Origin: Ruminococcus flavefaciens FD-1
GTDB lineage: Bacteria > Bacillota > Clostridia > Oscillospirales > Ruminococcaceae
Direction: 5' to 3'
DNA: 64,000 bases
Assembly (NCBI GenBank): GCA_000174895.1
Contig: ACOK01000116.1
Location: 1 to 64,000, forward strand
The notes beneath the pieces are model-generated. The model had not been told where the DNA came from and ran no database searches. It worked only from the letters and a program-made list of their open reading frames with translations. The translations under genes and the position numbers were made by a program. Numbering within the stretch: the first letter of the stretch is position 1; each line of letters begins with the position of its first letter. This document shows positions 26,102-33,960 of the stretch, piece after piece.

Positions 26102-26264
26102 AGAACCTGTCCACATAGGGATTCATGCACGTCTTTTCATCAAATTTTGCCAGTGACTGCGTTAAAAATCCTTGAAGGGCGACAGCCCGTCGGCGGATTT
26201 TTGCCTTGTCACCGACAAAATTATGCCTGAAAATCCGCACATTCACCCTATGTGGACAGGTTCT
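26102..26264. repeat. R2 copy 2: MITE-like element
   Basis: 163 bp, same orientation as 24229-24392 and about 80% similar by eye, with the same 19-bp terminal inverted repeats. Lies between the double-dockerin gene and the riboflavin promoter. Confidence 0.9.
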
Positions 26265-26330
26265 AAAACCGGAGAATTGCTGTTTTTTCACCTTTATCAG
26301 AAAAAATCATGCCATGACCGATAAATGGTA

Positions 26331-26359
26331 TTGACAATAATTTGTTAGAGTGATATAAT
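26331..26359 (+). promoter_or_regulatory. promoter of the riboflavin operon
   Basis: Perfect consensus: TTGACA (26331-26336), 17-bp spacer, TATAAT (26354-26359). Transcription would begin just before the FMN aptamer. Confidence 0.85.
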
Positions 26360-26365
26360 AGTATT

Positions 26366-26513
26366 ATCTTCAGGGCAGGGTGAGATTCCTGACCGGCAGT
26401 AAGGGCATCACCGCACATAGCTTGTGCTGAAGCTGCCTTCAAGCCTGCGAGCCGCTTTGCGGTTGATTCGGTGCGATTCCGAAGCCGACGGTATAGTCCG
26501 GATGTGAGAAGAT
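26366..26513 (+). promoter_or_regulatory. FMN riboswitch (RFN element)
   Basis: Conserved RFN blocks are present in order: closing stem ATCTT / AAGAT, 'AGGGTGAGATTCCTGACCGG', 'GCCTGCGAGCC', 'GATTCGGTG.GATTCCGAAGCCGACGGTATAGTC.GGATG'. It binds FMN and, by analogy, promotes termination at 26542. The variable stem (about 26401-26440) is unusually long and matches an arm of repeat R1 over about 34 bases. Downstream genes are the riboflavin pathway, as expected. Confidence 0.95.
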
Positions 26514-26541
26514 GTACACTTTTTGCGTATATTGAACCAAT

Positions 26542-26565
26542 GCCCCGATATTTCGGGGCTTTTTG
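26542..26565 (+). terminator. riboswitch-controlled terminator
   Basis: GCCCCGA / TCGGGGC, 4-nt loop, followed by five T residues. Placed between the FMN aptamer and the first gene, so it is the likely expression platform. Confidence 0.85.
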
Positions 26566-26581
26566 TTTGTGGAGGTGCAGC

Positions 26582-26986
26582 ATGACCCGTTACCATATAA
26601 GCCTTGTTTTCATCGCTTCTTCCCACAGAGTCGATGTGGAAGTAAATGCGGATGAATACGATTCGTCAGATGATATAGTGCTTGAACTGCCCATGGGCGG
26701 CAGAGTCATAAGATCATCCGGCAGCAGCTATCTGGAGGCTTATCAGGAACTCCGTGACAAGCTTCTCGGATTCGGTTACGGCATGGAATGCTGCGGCTCA
26801 ATGATAAACGCCGTACAGTCGGGAATGATGGCGCAAAGCCCGAAGGTCTATCTGGTAAAGATGGGTAAGCAGGCAAGGCTTGATGATATCGCCGGAATAT
26901 GGGACAAATGCGATATTTCCGATTTTCCCGACACCGCCGCTCAGAATGCTTTCACTGAGCAATGGTTTGAAAGCCTGAAGAAATAA
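26582..26986 (+). CDS. hypothetical protein, first gene under the FMN riboswitch
   Basis: 134 residues from the ATG at 26582 with GGAGGTG upstream. No signal peptide or membrane helix; mixed alpha/beta composition, conserved-looking 'SSHRVDVEVN', 'ECCGSMINAVQSGMMAQSP' and a Trp-containing C-terminus. I recognise no family. It lies between the riboswitch and ribD with a 19-bp gap, so its expression should fall when FMN is high. A flavin-related or riboflavin-uptake-linked role is inference only. Confidence 0.7.
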   Translation: MTRYHISLVFIASSHRVDVEVNADEYDSSDDIVLELPMGGRVIRSSGSSYLEAYQELRDKLLGFGYGMECCGSMINAVQSGMMAQSPKVYLVKMGKQARLDDIAGIWDKCDISDFPDTAAQNAFTEQWFESLKK

Positions 26987-27005
26987 CAGTTCACAGGAGG
27001 ATTTC

Positions 27006-28127
27006 ATGCAGCACGAAGATTATATGAGAAGAGCCCTTGAACTTGCTCAGAGAGGTATGGGCTTCACCTCCCCTAACCCTATGGTAGGCGCTGTCATTGT
27101 ACGTGACGGCAAGATCATCGGTGAGGGCTGGCATAAAAAATACGGCGAACTACACGCCGAGCGCACGGCTTTCGCTTACTGCGACGAAAACGGCATCGAC
27201 TGCACAGGTGCGGATATGTACGTTACACTTGAACCATGCTGTCATCACGGCAAACAGCCGCCATGCACCGATGCTGTCATTGAACACGGCATAAAGCGTG
27301 TGTTCATCGGCTCGGCCGATCCAAATCCCATGGTATCAGGCAAGGGAGTGAAGATACTCCGTGAGCACGGCATAGAGGTTACCGAAGATGTTCTCAGGGA
27401 GGAATGTGACGCTATAAACGGTATATTCTTCCACTGGATAACCCATAATTGGCCTTTTGTCACCGTGAAATATGCCATGACCCTTGATGGCAAGATCGCC
27501 ACACACACAGGTGAGTCAAAGTGGATAACTGGGGAGGAGGCAAGGCTTGACGTTCAGCGTGAAAGGCTGAGGCACTCCGCAATTATGGTCGGTATCGGGA
27601 CTGTTCTTGCCGATGACCCAATGCTTACCTGCCGGCTTGAAAATGGTCGTGACCCCATAAGGATAATCTGCGATTCAAGGCTGAGAATACCACTTGACAG
27701 CAATATCGTAAAGACAGCAAAGGATGTTCCGACTATTATCGCAATGACAAACTTCAACAAGAAAGATGACCGTGAAAAGTGTGAAAAAAGGCATATTCTC
27801 GAAGAAATGGGATGCAGGATAATTTCGACCAAGGCAAACTGCGGTCACGTTGACCTGTATACTCTGATGCTGAAGCTCAGGGAAATGAAGATCGACAGCA
27901 TACTTGTGGAGGGCGGCGGTGAACTGAACGACTCACTGTTCCGACATAAACTGGTACAAAGAGTCAAAGCTTACATAGCCCCGAAGATATTCGGCGGCAA
28001 GGACGCTAAATCTCCTGTTGAAGGATGGGGGATCCCCACTCCAAATGATGCCTATATGATAGAAAACACGCAGATAAGGCGCATAGGTGAGGATATCCTC
28101 ATTGAAGGAAGGGTGGCTTACAAGTAA
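27006..28127 (+). CDS. ribD: bifunctional riboflavin deaminase/reductase RibD
   Basis: 373 residues, typical for RibD. The deaminase domain (about 1-145) has the zinc motifs HAER (His50-Ala-Glu52) and 'PCCHHGKQPPCTDA'; the reductase domain (about 150-370) has 'YAMTLDGKIATHTGESKWIT' and 'ILVEGGGELN'. It deaminates and reduces the pyrimidine intermediate made by GTP cyclohydrolase II. The stop codon overlaps the ribE start by one base, so the two are coupled. GGAGG precedes the start. Confidence 0.96.
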   Translation: MQHEDYMRRALELAQRGMGFTSPNPMVGAVIVRDGKIIGEGWHKKYGELHAERTAFAYCDENGIDCTGADMYVTLEPCCHHGKQPPCTDAVIEHGIKRVFIGSADPNPMVSGKGVKILREHGIEVTEDVLREECDAINGIFFHWITHNWPFVTVKYAMTLDGKIATHTGESKWITGEEARLDVQRERLRHSAIMVGIGTVLADDPMLTCRLENGRDPIRIICDSRLRIPLDSNIVKTAKDVPTIIAMTNFNKKDDREKCEKRHILEEMGCRIISTKANCGHVDLYTLMLKLREMKIDSILVEGGGELNDSLFRHKLVQRVKAYIAPKIFGGKDAKSPVEGWGIPTPNDAYMIENTQIRRIGEDILIEGRVAYK

Positions 28128-28771
28128 TGTTCACAGGTATAATCGAAGAAGTCGGCACTGTCAAAGCCGTTCAGCACAGCGGCAGCAATTCGTTCATCCG
28201 CATTGAGGCGAAAAAAATTCTGGAGGATATCCACCTCGGCGACAGCATCGCAGTAAACGGCGTTTGCCTGACAGTTACCCATTTCGACAGCACAACTTTT
28301 CAGGCTGATGTTATGAACGAGACACTCAGCCGTTCATCTCTCGGAAGCCTGAAAAACGGCAGTCCTGTCAATCTTGAACGTGCCATGGCGGCAGGCGGAC
28401 GCTTCGGCGGACACATAGTCTCGGGGCACATTGACGGCACAGGAACCGTTTCAGATATCCGCAATGACGGCATAGCTGTGTGGTATACAGTTTCCGCAAA
28501 ACCTGAGATACTGCGGTATATCGTAGAAAAAGGCTCCATTGCCATTGACGGCATAAGTCTGACAGTTGCTAAAGTGACGGATAATTCATTCAGCGTATCC
28601 ATAATCCCTCACACCGCAAGTGTGACTATCCTCGGCACTAAGAAGACCGGCGACATCGTAAATCTTGAAAATGACATCGTAGGCAAATATGTCGAAAAGC
28701 TTATGAAGCCTGCGGATTCTCCTCAGAGTGGTCTGAACATGGAAATGCTTGCAAAAAACGGATTTATCTGA
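28127..28771 (+). CDS. ribE: riboflavin synthase alpha subunit
   Basis: 214 residues with the two tandem lumazine-binding repeats: 'MFTGIIEEVGTVKAV' at the start and 'HIVSGHIDGTGTV' beginning the second half. It dismutates two 6,7-dimethyl-8-ribityllumazines to riboflavin. Translationally coupled to ribD (TAATG overlap). Confidence 0.96.
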   Translation: MFTGIIEEVGTVKAVQHSGSNSFIRIEAKKILEDIHLGDSIAVNGVCLTVTHFDSTTFQADVMNETLSRSSLGSLKNGSPVNLERAMAAGGRFGGHIVSGHIDGTGTVSDIRNDGIAVWYTVSAKPEILRYIVEKGSIAIDGISLTVAKVTDNSFSVSIIPHTASVTILGTKKTGDIVNLENDIVGKYVEKLMKPADSPQSGLNMEMLAKNGFI

Positions 28772-28786
28772 TGGAGGATATAATAA

Positions 28787-29419
28787 ATGTGGAAAGATCT
28801 ACCTGAACAATGGAAAGCAGTTTTCTGCGAAGCATGGGACGCAATGAAAAGCGGCAGCGTACCGTCGGGAGCGGTCATATATGATAGAGAGGGAAATCTG
28901 TTAGCCGAAAGCCATAACGGCTTTAAAAATACAGATGTTAACCCCTACACATCGCATTCATGCATAAATGCGATAAATCAGCTCAGCCTCCGGAACGTGG
29001 AATCAAACAGCGGTCTGACGATATATTCATCAATGGAGCCCTGCTTTATGTGTCTCGGCGCAATAGCCATAAGCAATATCAAAGAGATACATTCGGCTTC
29101 CCGTGACCTTTTTTACGGTGCTGCCCATCATCTATACGACGACGCTGCGCTTATTGCAAAAAATATAAGCTTCCATTCCGAAAGCGGAGATATCGAATTT
29201 TTCCAGATAGTCCTGCAAAGCTATTTCGAGGTAAAAAGAGTATCCGAAAGGAACAGCCCTCACGCTCTCGAATGCTACAGACGTACCAACAGCAGCGCCG
29301 TAAAACTGGCAGAAAAGCTTTATCTAAGGCGCACACTTCAGCAGATGTCATATCAGGATCATCCGTGTTCAGAGGTCTACGATATGATAATGAAGCTCAA
29401 AGACGAAAATCAATTCTGA
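28787..29419 (+). CDS. deaminase-fold protein lacking the catalytic Glu (probable pseudoenzyme)
   Basis: 210 residues, a tandem homologue of the next gene. The cytidine-deaminase-like fold is present, including the zinc pair PCFMC (Cys86, Cys89), but the HAE motif reads H57-S58-C59: the zinc His is kept and the proton-shuttling Glu is replaced by Cys. Ordinary deamination is therefore unlikely. The frame is intact and 'SNIKEIHSASRDLFYG' and the helical C-terminus (about 130-210) are kept, so the protein seems under selection, possibly as a subunit or regulator of its neighbour. It sits between ribE and the intact copy, 16 bp after ribE. Confidence 0.82.
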   Translation: MWKDLPEQWKAVFCEAWDAMKSGSVPSGAVIYDREGNLLAESHNGFKNTDVNPYTSHSCINAINQLSLRNVESNSGLTIYSSMEPCFMCLGAIAISNIKEIHSASRDLFYGAAHHLYDDAALIAKNISFHSESGDIEFFQIVLQSYFEVKRVSERNSPHALECYRRTNSSAVKLAEKLYLRRTLQQMSYQDHPCSEVYDMIMKLKDENQF

Positions 29420-29435
29420 CATCGGAGGTTTTATT

Positions 29436-30071
29436 ATGTGGAAAGACATATCAGTTCAATGGCAGACTGTCCTCGAAGAAGCATGGACAGCCTTTACAAG
29501 CGGCAGTATTCCGGTAGGTGCAGCCGTTTTCAGCAAGGACGGAGAACTTCTTGTCAAAGACCATAACAGAAGAAACGAACCCGGTACGCTCAATCCCAGA
29601 ACTGCACACGCAGAGCTGAATGTGATACAGCATATCGACTGCCGTTACGGGCTGAATATACGTGAGACAGAGCTTTATACCTCAATGGAACCATGTCCGA
29701 TGTGTATGGGGGCTATCGTAATGAGCAACATAAAGCATCTGCACTGCGGTTCCCACGACAGATGGTGCGGCGCTCTCCATCTTCTCGATACAGACCCGTA
29801 CATGAGGTCACAGCATATCTCAGTCAGTGACATCCCTGAGGATACCGAATTCTTCCAGCTTGTACTGTCAAGCTACCACGAACTGAAGCATATCCGCAAA
29901 GGCGGAAGTCCGTCTGTACTGGAATGCTTCAGAATAAGCAGTGCATCCGCCGTAGAAGCTGCGGAAAAGCTCTGCCAGAACCGTGTTCTTGATCAGTATG
30001 CGCAGATGAATAAGCCCTGCTCAGAGGTGTACGACCTGATAATACAGATCAAGGAGGAACAAAATGTTTGA
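29436..30071 (+). CDS. zinc-dependent nucleoside/base deaminase, intact copy
   Basis: 211 residues with complete zinc-deaminase motifs: HAE (His58-Ala-Glu60) and PCPMC (Cys87, Cys90). The first 130 residues resemble guanine/tRNA-adenosine deaminase-type domains; the C-terminal 75 residues are an added helical region shared with the preceding pseudoenzyme. Its end overlaps the ribBA start by eight bases. RibD already supplies the pathway deaminase, so this gene must do something else, perhaps purine salvage feeding GTP or repair of a damaged intermediate. Both are inference. Confidence 0.85.
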   Translation: MWKDISVQWQTVLEEAWTAFTSGSIPVGAAVFSKDGELLVKDHNRRNEPGTLNPRTAHAELNVIQHIDCRYGLNIRETELYTSMEPCPMCMGAIVMSNIKHLHCGSHDRWCGALHLLDTDPYMRSQHISVSDIPEDTEFFQLVLSSYHELKHIRKGGSPSVLECFRISSASAVEAAEKLCQNRVLDQYAQMNKPCSEVYDLIIQIKEEQNV

Positions 30072-31263
30072 ATACAACACAATAGAAGAAGCGGTCGAGG
30101 CTCTCAGAAACGGCGAGATAATCCTCGTTACCGATGATGAGAACAGGGAGAATGAGGGCGATATGATATGCGCCGCTCAGTTCGCTACTACCGAAAACGT
30201 CAACTTCATGGCCGCTCACGCAAAGGGGCTTATATGTATGCCTATGAGCATCGGCCTTTGCGATAAGCTTCACCTGCCGCAGATGGTGGATTACAATACC
30301 GACAACCACAGCACAGCTTTCACAGTATCCATCGACCACGTTGAGACTACCACAGGCATCTCAGCCGCTGAGCGTGGATTCACAGCACGTATGTGCGTTG
30401 ACGATAACGCAAAGCCTGAGGACTTCCGCAGACCCGGACATATGTTTCCGCTCACTGCCAGAAAAAACGGCGTACTTGAGCGTGAAGGACACACAGAAGC
30501 TACCGTGGACCTTATGCGCATCGCAGGGCTGAAGGAATGCGGCCTCTGCTGTGAGATAATGCGTGACGACGGCACTATGATGAGAGCCGCTGAATTGCAG
30601 GAAAAAGCTAAGGAATGGGGCATGAAGTTCATCACCATTCAGGCTCTCAAGGACTACAGAAAAGTCCATGACAAGCTGGTCGAAAAAGTAGCGGACACAA
30701 AACTCCCCACTAAGTACGGCAATTTCCGTGCTATAGGTTTTGTCAACAAGCTCAACGGCGAACACCATGTTGCTCTTGTCAAGGGGGATATCGGAAACGG
30801 TGAAGATATCCTCTGCCGTGTGCATTCCGAGTGCCTCACAGGTGATGCTTTCGGCTCGCTGAAATGCGACTGCGGACAGCAGTTTGCCTCCGCTATGACA
30901 CAGATAGAAAAAGAGGGACGTGGAATCCTCCTCTATATGCGTCAGGAGGGACGTGGAATCGGCCTTATCAATAAGCTTCGTGCCTACGAATTGCAGGATC
31001 AGGGCATGGATACCCTTGAAGCAAACCTCGCTTTAGGCTTCCCGGGAGATATGCGTGAATACTACATCGGCGCACAGATACTTCGTGAACTTGGCTGCAA
31101 GACTCTGCGCCTGCTTACAAACAATCCCGACAAGGTGTACGGTCTCAGCGGCTACGGTCTGGAAATAAAGGAGCGTGTACCGATACAGATGGACGCTACC
31201 GCTTACGACCTGTTCTATCTTAAAACAAAGCGTGACAAGATGGGACATATTCTCGATTATTGA
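30064..31263 (+). CDS. ribBA: bifunctional DHBP synthase / GTP cyclohydrolase II
   Basis: 399 residues. N-terminal 3,4-dihydroxy-2-butanone 4-phosphate synthase domain (about 1-200; '[15 protein letters not shown]', '[17 protein letters not shown]') followed by GTP cyclohydrolase II (about 205-399; '[20 protein letters not shown]' zinc site, '[20 protein letters not shown]'). It makes both precursors of lumazine from ribulose 5-phosphate and GTP. Overlaps the end of the deaminase gene; AAGGAGG lies inside that gene. Confidence 0.97.
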   Translation: MFEYNTIEEAVEALRNGEIILVTDDENRENEGDMICAAQFATTENVNFMAAHAKGLICMPMSIGLCDKLHLPQMVDYNTDNHSTAFTVSIDHVETTTGISAAERGFTARMCVDDNAKPEDFRRPGHMFPLTARKNGVLEREGHTEATVDLMRIAGLKECGLCCEIMRDDGTMMRAAELQEKAKEWGMKFITIQALKDYRKVHDKLVEKVADTKLPTKYGNFRAIGFVNKLNGEHHVALVKGDIGNGEDILCRVHSECLTGDAFGSLKCDCGQQFASAMTQIEKEGRGILLYMRQEGRGIGLINKLRAYELQDQGMDTLEANLALGFPGDMREYYIGAQILRELGCKTLRLLTNNPDKVYGLSGYGLEIKERVPIQMDATAYDLFYLKTKRDKMGHILDY

Positions 31264-31272
31264 GGTGAGGCT

Positions 31273-31743
31273 ATGCTAAGTACAATATTTTTTGTCATTA
31301 TATGCATTATTTGTATAATAGCTGTAGTTGTCGACATCGGACTGTTCATATCATGGTCAAAGGCTAAAGAAAAGGTTTTCGTTGCGAACTGGATATCGTT
31401 CCTGACAACCATATTCCTGTGTGCCGTGAACCTTCTCCCCGGTGAAATTGACAGAATTTCGATCGCACTTGTGATAATGATGATACTTGTCATTCCGTGT
31501 CAGTTCACCTGTCTTTCTCCCGAGGGAATTAGAAATATGATATTCAGGAACGGTGGAATAGACCCTGTTGAAAATATCAGCTATGAGTACAAGAAAGGCT
31601 CTCTTGGGCTGGAACAACTCTATATTTACAAGGGACAGTCTTCAAGAGGAACATATAATGTCGGCATAAAGAAGCCCAAGACTGTAAAAATGCTGGCTGA
31701 CTGGTACGGCAAGCACGGCTATGAGAATCCGCTTACAAAGTAA
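31273..31743 (+). CDS. membrane protein, first of a tandem pair in the rib operon
   Basis: 156 residues. Membrane helices at about 1-24 and in the 40-75 region, then a soluble C-terminal part of about 75 residues with 'SPEGIRNMIF', 'GGIDPVENISYEY' and the terminal 'GIKKPKTVKMLADWYGKHGY'. The soluble part resembles small PH-like domains seen after membrane helices (DUF5673-type), which I hold only tentatively. It follows ribBA by nine bases and so belongs to the FMN-controlled transcript. Function unknown. Confidence 0.75.
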   Translation: MLSTIFFVIICIICIIAVVVDIGLFISWSKAKEKVFVANWISFLTTIFLCAVNLLPGEIDRISIALVIMMILVIPCQFTCLSPEGIRNMIFRNGGIDPVENISYEYKKGSLGLEQLYIYKGQSSRGTYNVGIKKPKTVKMLADWYGKHGYENPLTK

Positions 31744-31759
31744 CAGGGAGATATGATCT

Positions 31760-32236
31760 ATGAATATATTCCAGATAATACTTACCGTGATAGCGGCGCT
31801 GTGCGATGTCTTTCTGCTGATATTCGACATATGTCTGCTTATATCATGGCTCAGGGCTAAGGAAAAAGCCTTTATCACCAACTGGACAGGATTTATATAT
31901 GTACTGCTCGGCTTCACCATCTTCATGACAAGTCACAGTCACTTGTACGGCTGGCTGTTTCTGGTGATGGTATTGCTGATGATACCTTCGCAGTTCACCT
32001 GCATTTCACCTGAAGGCGTGAGACTGCCTATATTCATCAAGGGCGGCATCGACCCTGTTGAGAATTACAGCTATGAGTACACCAAAAACGGTTTCGGACA
32101 CGAAGTCCTGCTTCTGTGTAATAAAAACGGAAAAAGCGGACTCCCCTACAGCATCGGCATAAAGAAGCCGAAGACTGTGAAAATGCTGGCTGACTGGTAC
32201 GGCAAGCATAATTATGAGAATCCGCTTACAAAGTGA
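31760..32236 (+). CDS. membrane protein, second of a tandem pair in the rib operon
   Basis: 158 residues, paralogous to the preceding gene: the same two-part membrane region, 'SPEGVRLPIF', 'GGIDPVENYSYEY' and an almost identical C-terminal 25 residues. The N-terminal halves differ more than the C-terminal halves. Located 16 bp after its paralogue. Function unknown; the two could form a heteromer. Confidence 0.75.
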   Translation: MNIFQIILTVIAALCDVFLLIFDICLLISWLRAKEKAFITNWTGFIYVLLGFTIFMTSHSHLYGWLFLVMVLLMIPSQFTCISPEGVRLPIFIKGGIDPVENYSYEYTKNGFGHEVLLLCNKNGKSGLPYSIGIKKPKTVKMLADWYGKHNYENPLTK

Positions 32237-32480
32237 ACGTAATTACAGCGTCGGACAAGCCGAGGGAAGTGCTTGCTAACCGTCCGTCAGTCTCCGCTTC
32301 GCTGGACTGACTGCTTTTCAGGAAGGGCGCTGCCCTCCCAACGGTCGCCCGTACCCTCTGTCACTTTGTGACATCTCCCTGCACTGTAGGGAGTCACCCT
32401 CATACACCCACCTGCCAAAGGGAAGTACATTCCCTCTGGACTCCCGATATGCCGCCTTCGGCGGTGAAAAAATATTATTT
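32237..32480. repeat. R4 hairpin cluster inside the rib operon
   Basis: A chain of short GC-rich hairpins: CTGTCAC-TTT-GTGACA, CTCCCTG-CACTG-TAGGGAG, and a final GCCGCC-TTC-GGCGGT at about 32451-32465. The same modules recur at 39650, 54390, 54610 and 62660. It separates the membrane-protein pair from ribH. No gene here. Confidence 0.7.
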
Positions 32481-32492
32481 AGGAGAATAAAT

Positions 32493-32960
32493 ATGAAAAT
32501 TTACGAAGGAAATCTTATCCCAAAGGACATCCGCATCGGTATCGTTGTTGCACGTTTCAACGAGTTCATCACATCAAAGCTTCTCGGCGGCGCTGTTGAT
32601 ACATTAAAGCGCCACGATATCCCCGAGTCTTCCATCGACGTGGCATGGGTGCCCGGTGCTTTCGAGATACCGCTCATTGCTTCAAAAATGGCCAAGTCAG
32701 GCAAATACGACGCTGTTATCTGCCTCGGTGCTATCATCAGAGGAAGCACATCCCACTATGACCTCGTCTGCAACGAAGCCGCCAAGGGCATCGCTCAGGT
32801 ATCACTCCAGAGCGACATCCCTGTAATGTTCGGTGTTATCACTACCGAGAACATCGAGCAGGCTATTGAGCGTGCAGGCTCCAAGGCAGGCAACAAGGGC
32901 AGCGAATGCGCTGAGGGCGCTATCGAGATGATAAACCTCATCAGAGAGATCGATGCCTGA
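32493..32960 (+). CDS. ribH: 6,7-dimethyl-8-ribityllumazine synthase
   Basis: 155 residues with the family hallmarks: '[15 protein letters not shown]', '[15 protein letters not shown]', '[15 protein letters not shown]' and '[11 protein letters not shown]'. It condenses the ribitylaminouracil with DHBP and forms icosahedral or pentameric assemblies. Separated from the upstream rib genes by the R4 cluster and coupled to the HAD gene by an ATGA-type overlap (TGATG). GGAG precedes the start. Confidence 0.97.
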   Translation: MKIYEGNLIPKDIRIGIVVARFNEFITSKLLGGAVDTLKRHDIPESSIDVAWVPGAFEIPLIASKMAKSGKYDAVICLGAIIRGSTSHYDLVCNEAAKGIAQVSLQSDIPVMFGVITTENIEQAIERAGSKAGNKGSECAEGAIEMINLIREIDA

Positions 32961-33619
32961 TGGCTAACCTTGTTTTCGATTACGACGGAACTCTCCACAA
33001 CTCAATGCTGACATACGCTCCTGCTTTCCGTGACACCATGAAGTGGCTTTCCGACAGAGGATACATCGCCGACAGAGAATACTCCGACAAGGAGATCAGC
33101 TACTGGCTGGGGTTCAATTCCACCGATATGTGGGGAAATTTCCATCCCGAGCTTGATATCACCATCCGTGAGACAGCAAGAAAAAAACTGGGCGAGAATA
33201 TGGCTCACCGCCTTGACAGCGGAGAGGGAGCGCTATATACAGGCGCAGAAGAAATGCTGACTGCTCTGAAAAATGCTGGCCATACCATCATTTTCCTCAG
33301 CAATTGCCGTGTGCACTATATGGAACGTGCGAAGCGCCTGTTCGGGCTGGAAAAATGGTTCGACCACTTCTACTGCTGCGAGGAATTCGATTTCATCCCG
33401 AAGTATGAGATATTCCGCAGATTCGCTCCCGATCACAAGGGCGAGTATATCATCATCGGCGACCGTTTCCACGATATCGAAACCGCCGCACAGAACGGAC
33501 TGAAATCCATCGGCTGTGCTTACGGCTACGGCTCAAGGGAAGAACTCTCAAAAGCCGATATCATCGTGGACACCATAGCCGATATCCCGAATGCCGTCAA
33601 AAAGCTAACAGAAGCATAA
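32960..33619 (+). CDS. HAD-superfamily phosphatase, candidate pathway phosphatase for riboflavin synthesis
   Basis: 219 residues with all four HAD motifs: 'FDYDGTL' (Asp6/Asp8), 'FLSN', a motif III Lys in 'FIPKYEI', and 'GDRFHDIETA'; a helical cap lies at about 15-90 (subclass I, Gph-like). Its start overlaps the ribH stop. The dephosphorylation of 5-amino-6-ribitylaminouracil 5'-phosphate is catalysed by HAD phosphatases in other bacteria and its gene is often unlinked, so this gene is a strong positional candidate. That assignment is inference. Confidence 0.82.
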   Translation: MANLVFDYDGTLHNSMLTYAPAFRDTMKWLSDRGYIADREYSDKEISYWLGFNSTDMWGNFHPELDITIRETARKKLGENMAHRLDSGEGALYTGAEEMLTALKNAGHTIIFLSNCRVHYMERAKRLFGLEKWFDHFYCCEEFDFIPKYEIFRRFAPDHKGEYIIIGDRFHDIETAAQNGLKSIGCAYGYGSREELSKADIIVDTIADIPNAVKKLTEA

Positions 33620-33637
33620 TAAAATGGCACTGCTAAC

Positions 33638-33846
33638 TGTGATACTCATACAGCATCTTTATATGTATTTATCGGGGAAAACCTTTCTGAGGAAAGGTTC
33701 TTCCCCGAACCCCTTTCAAAAGACTTTTAATAGAATTTTGCCCCATAGAGGGCGCTCCACGTAAGATGTGAAAACCAGTAGTTTTACTGGGAGCGCCCTC
33801 TATGGGGCAAAATTAATACTGAAAGTTTTAGGAAGGGAGTTTGAGT
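33638..33846. repeat. R3 copy B: long palindromic element, one end lost
   Basis: About 209 bp, opposite orientation to copy A. Central stem CATAGAGGGCGCTCC / GGAGCGCCCTCTATG with the copy-A type loop. The right outer arm stops after 'GGAAGGGAGTTTGAG', where copies C and D continue, so this copy is truncated. It follows the rib operon. Confidence 0.87.
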
Positions 33847-33960
33847 TCTGCGCTCATATAGAAGTATCATCAATAATGGTAAGACTGATACAGCAAGCTG
33901 AGAAAGCCTCTGAATTATTCGGGGGCTTTAGTTATATTCGGAGTATGGAGAATATGTTGA

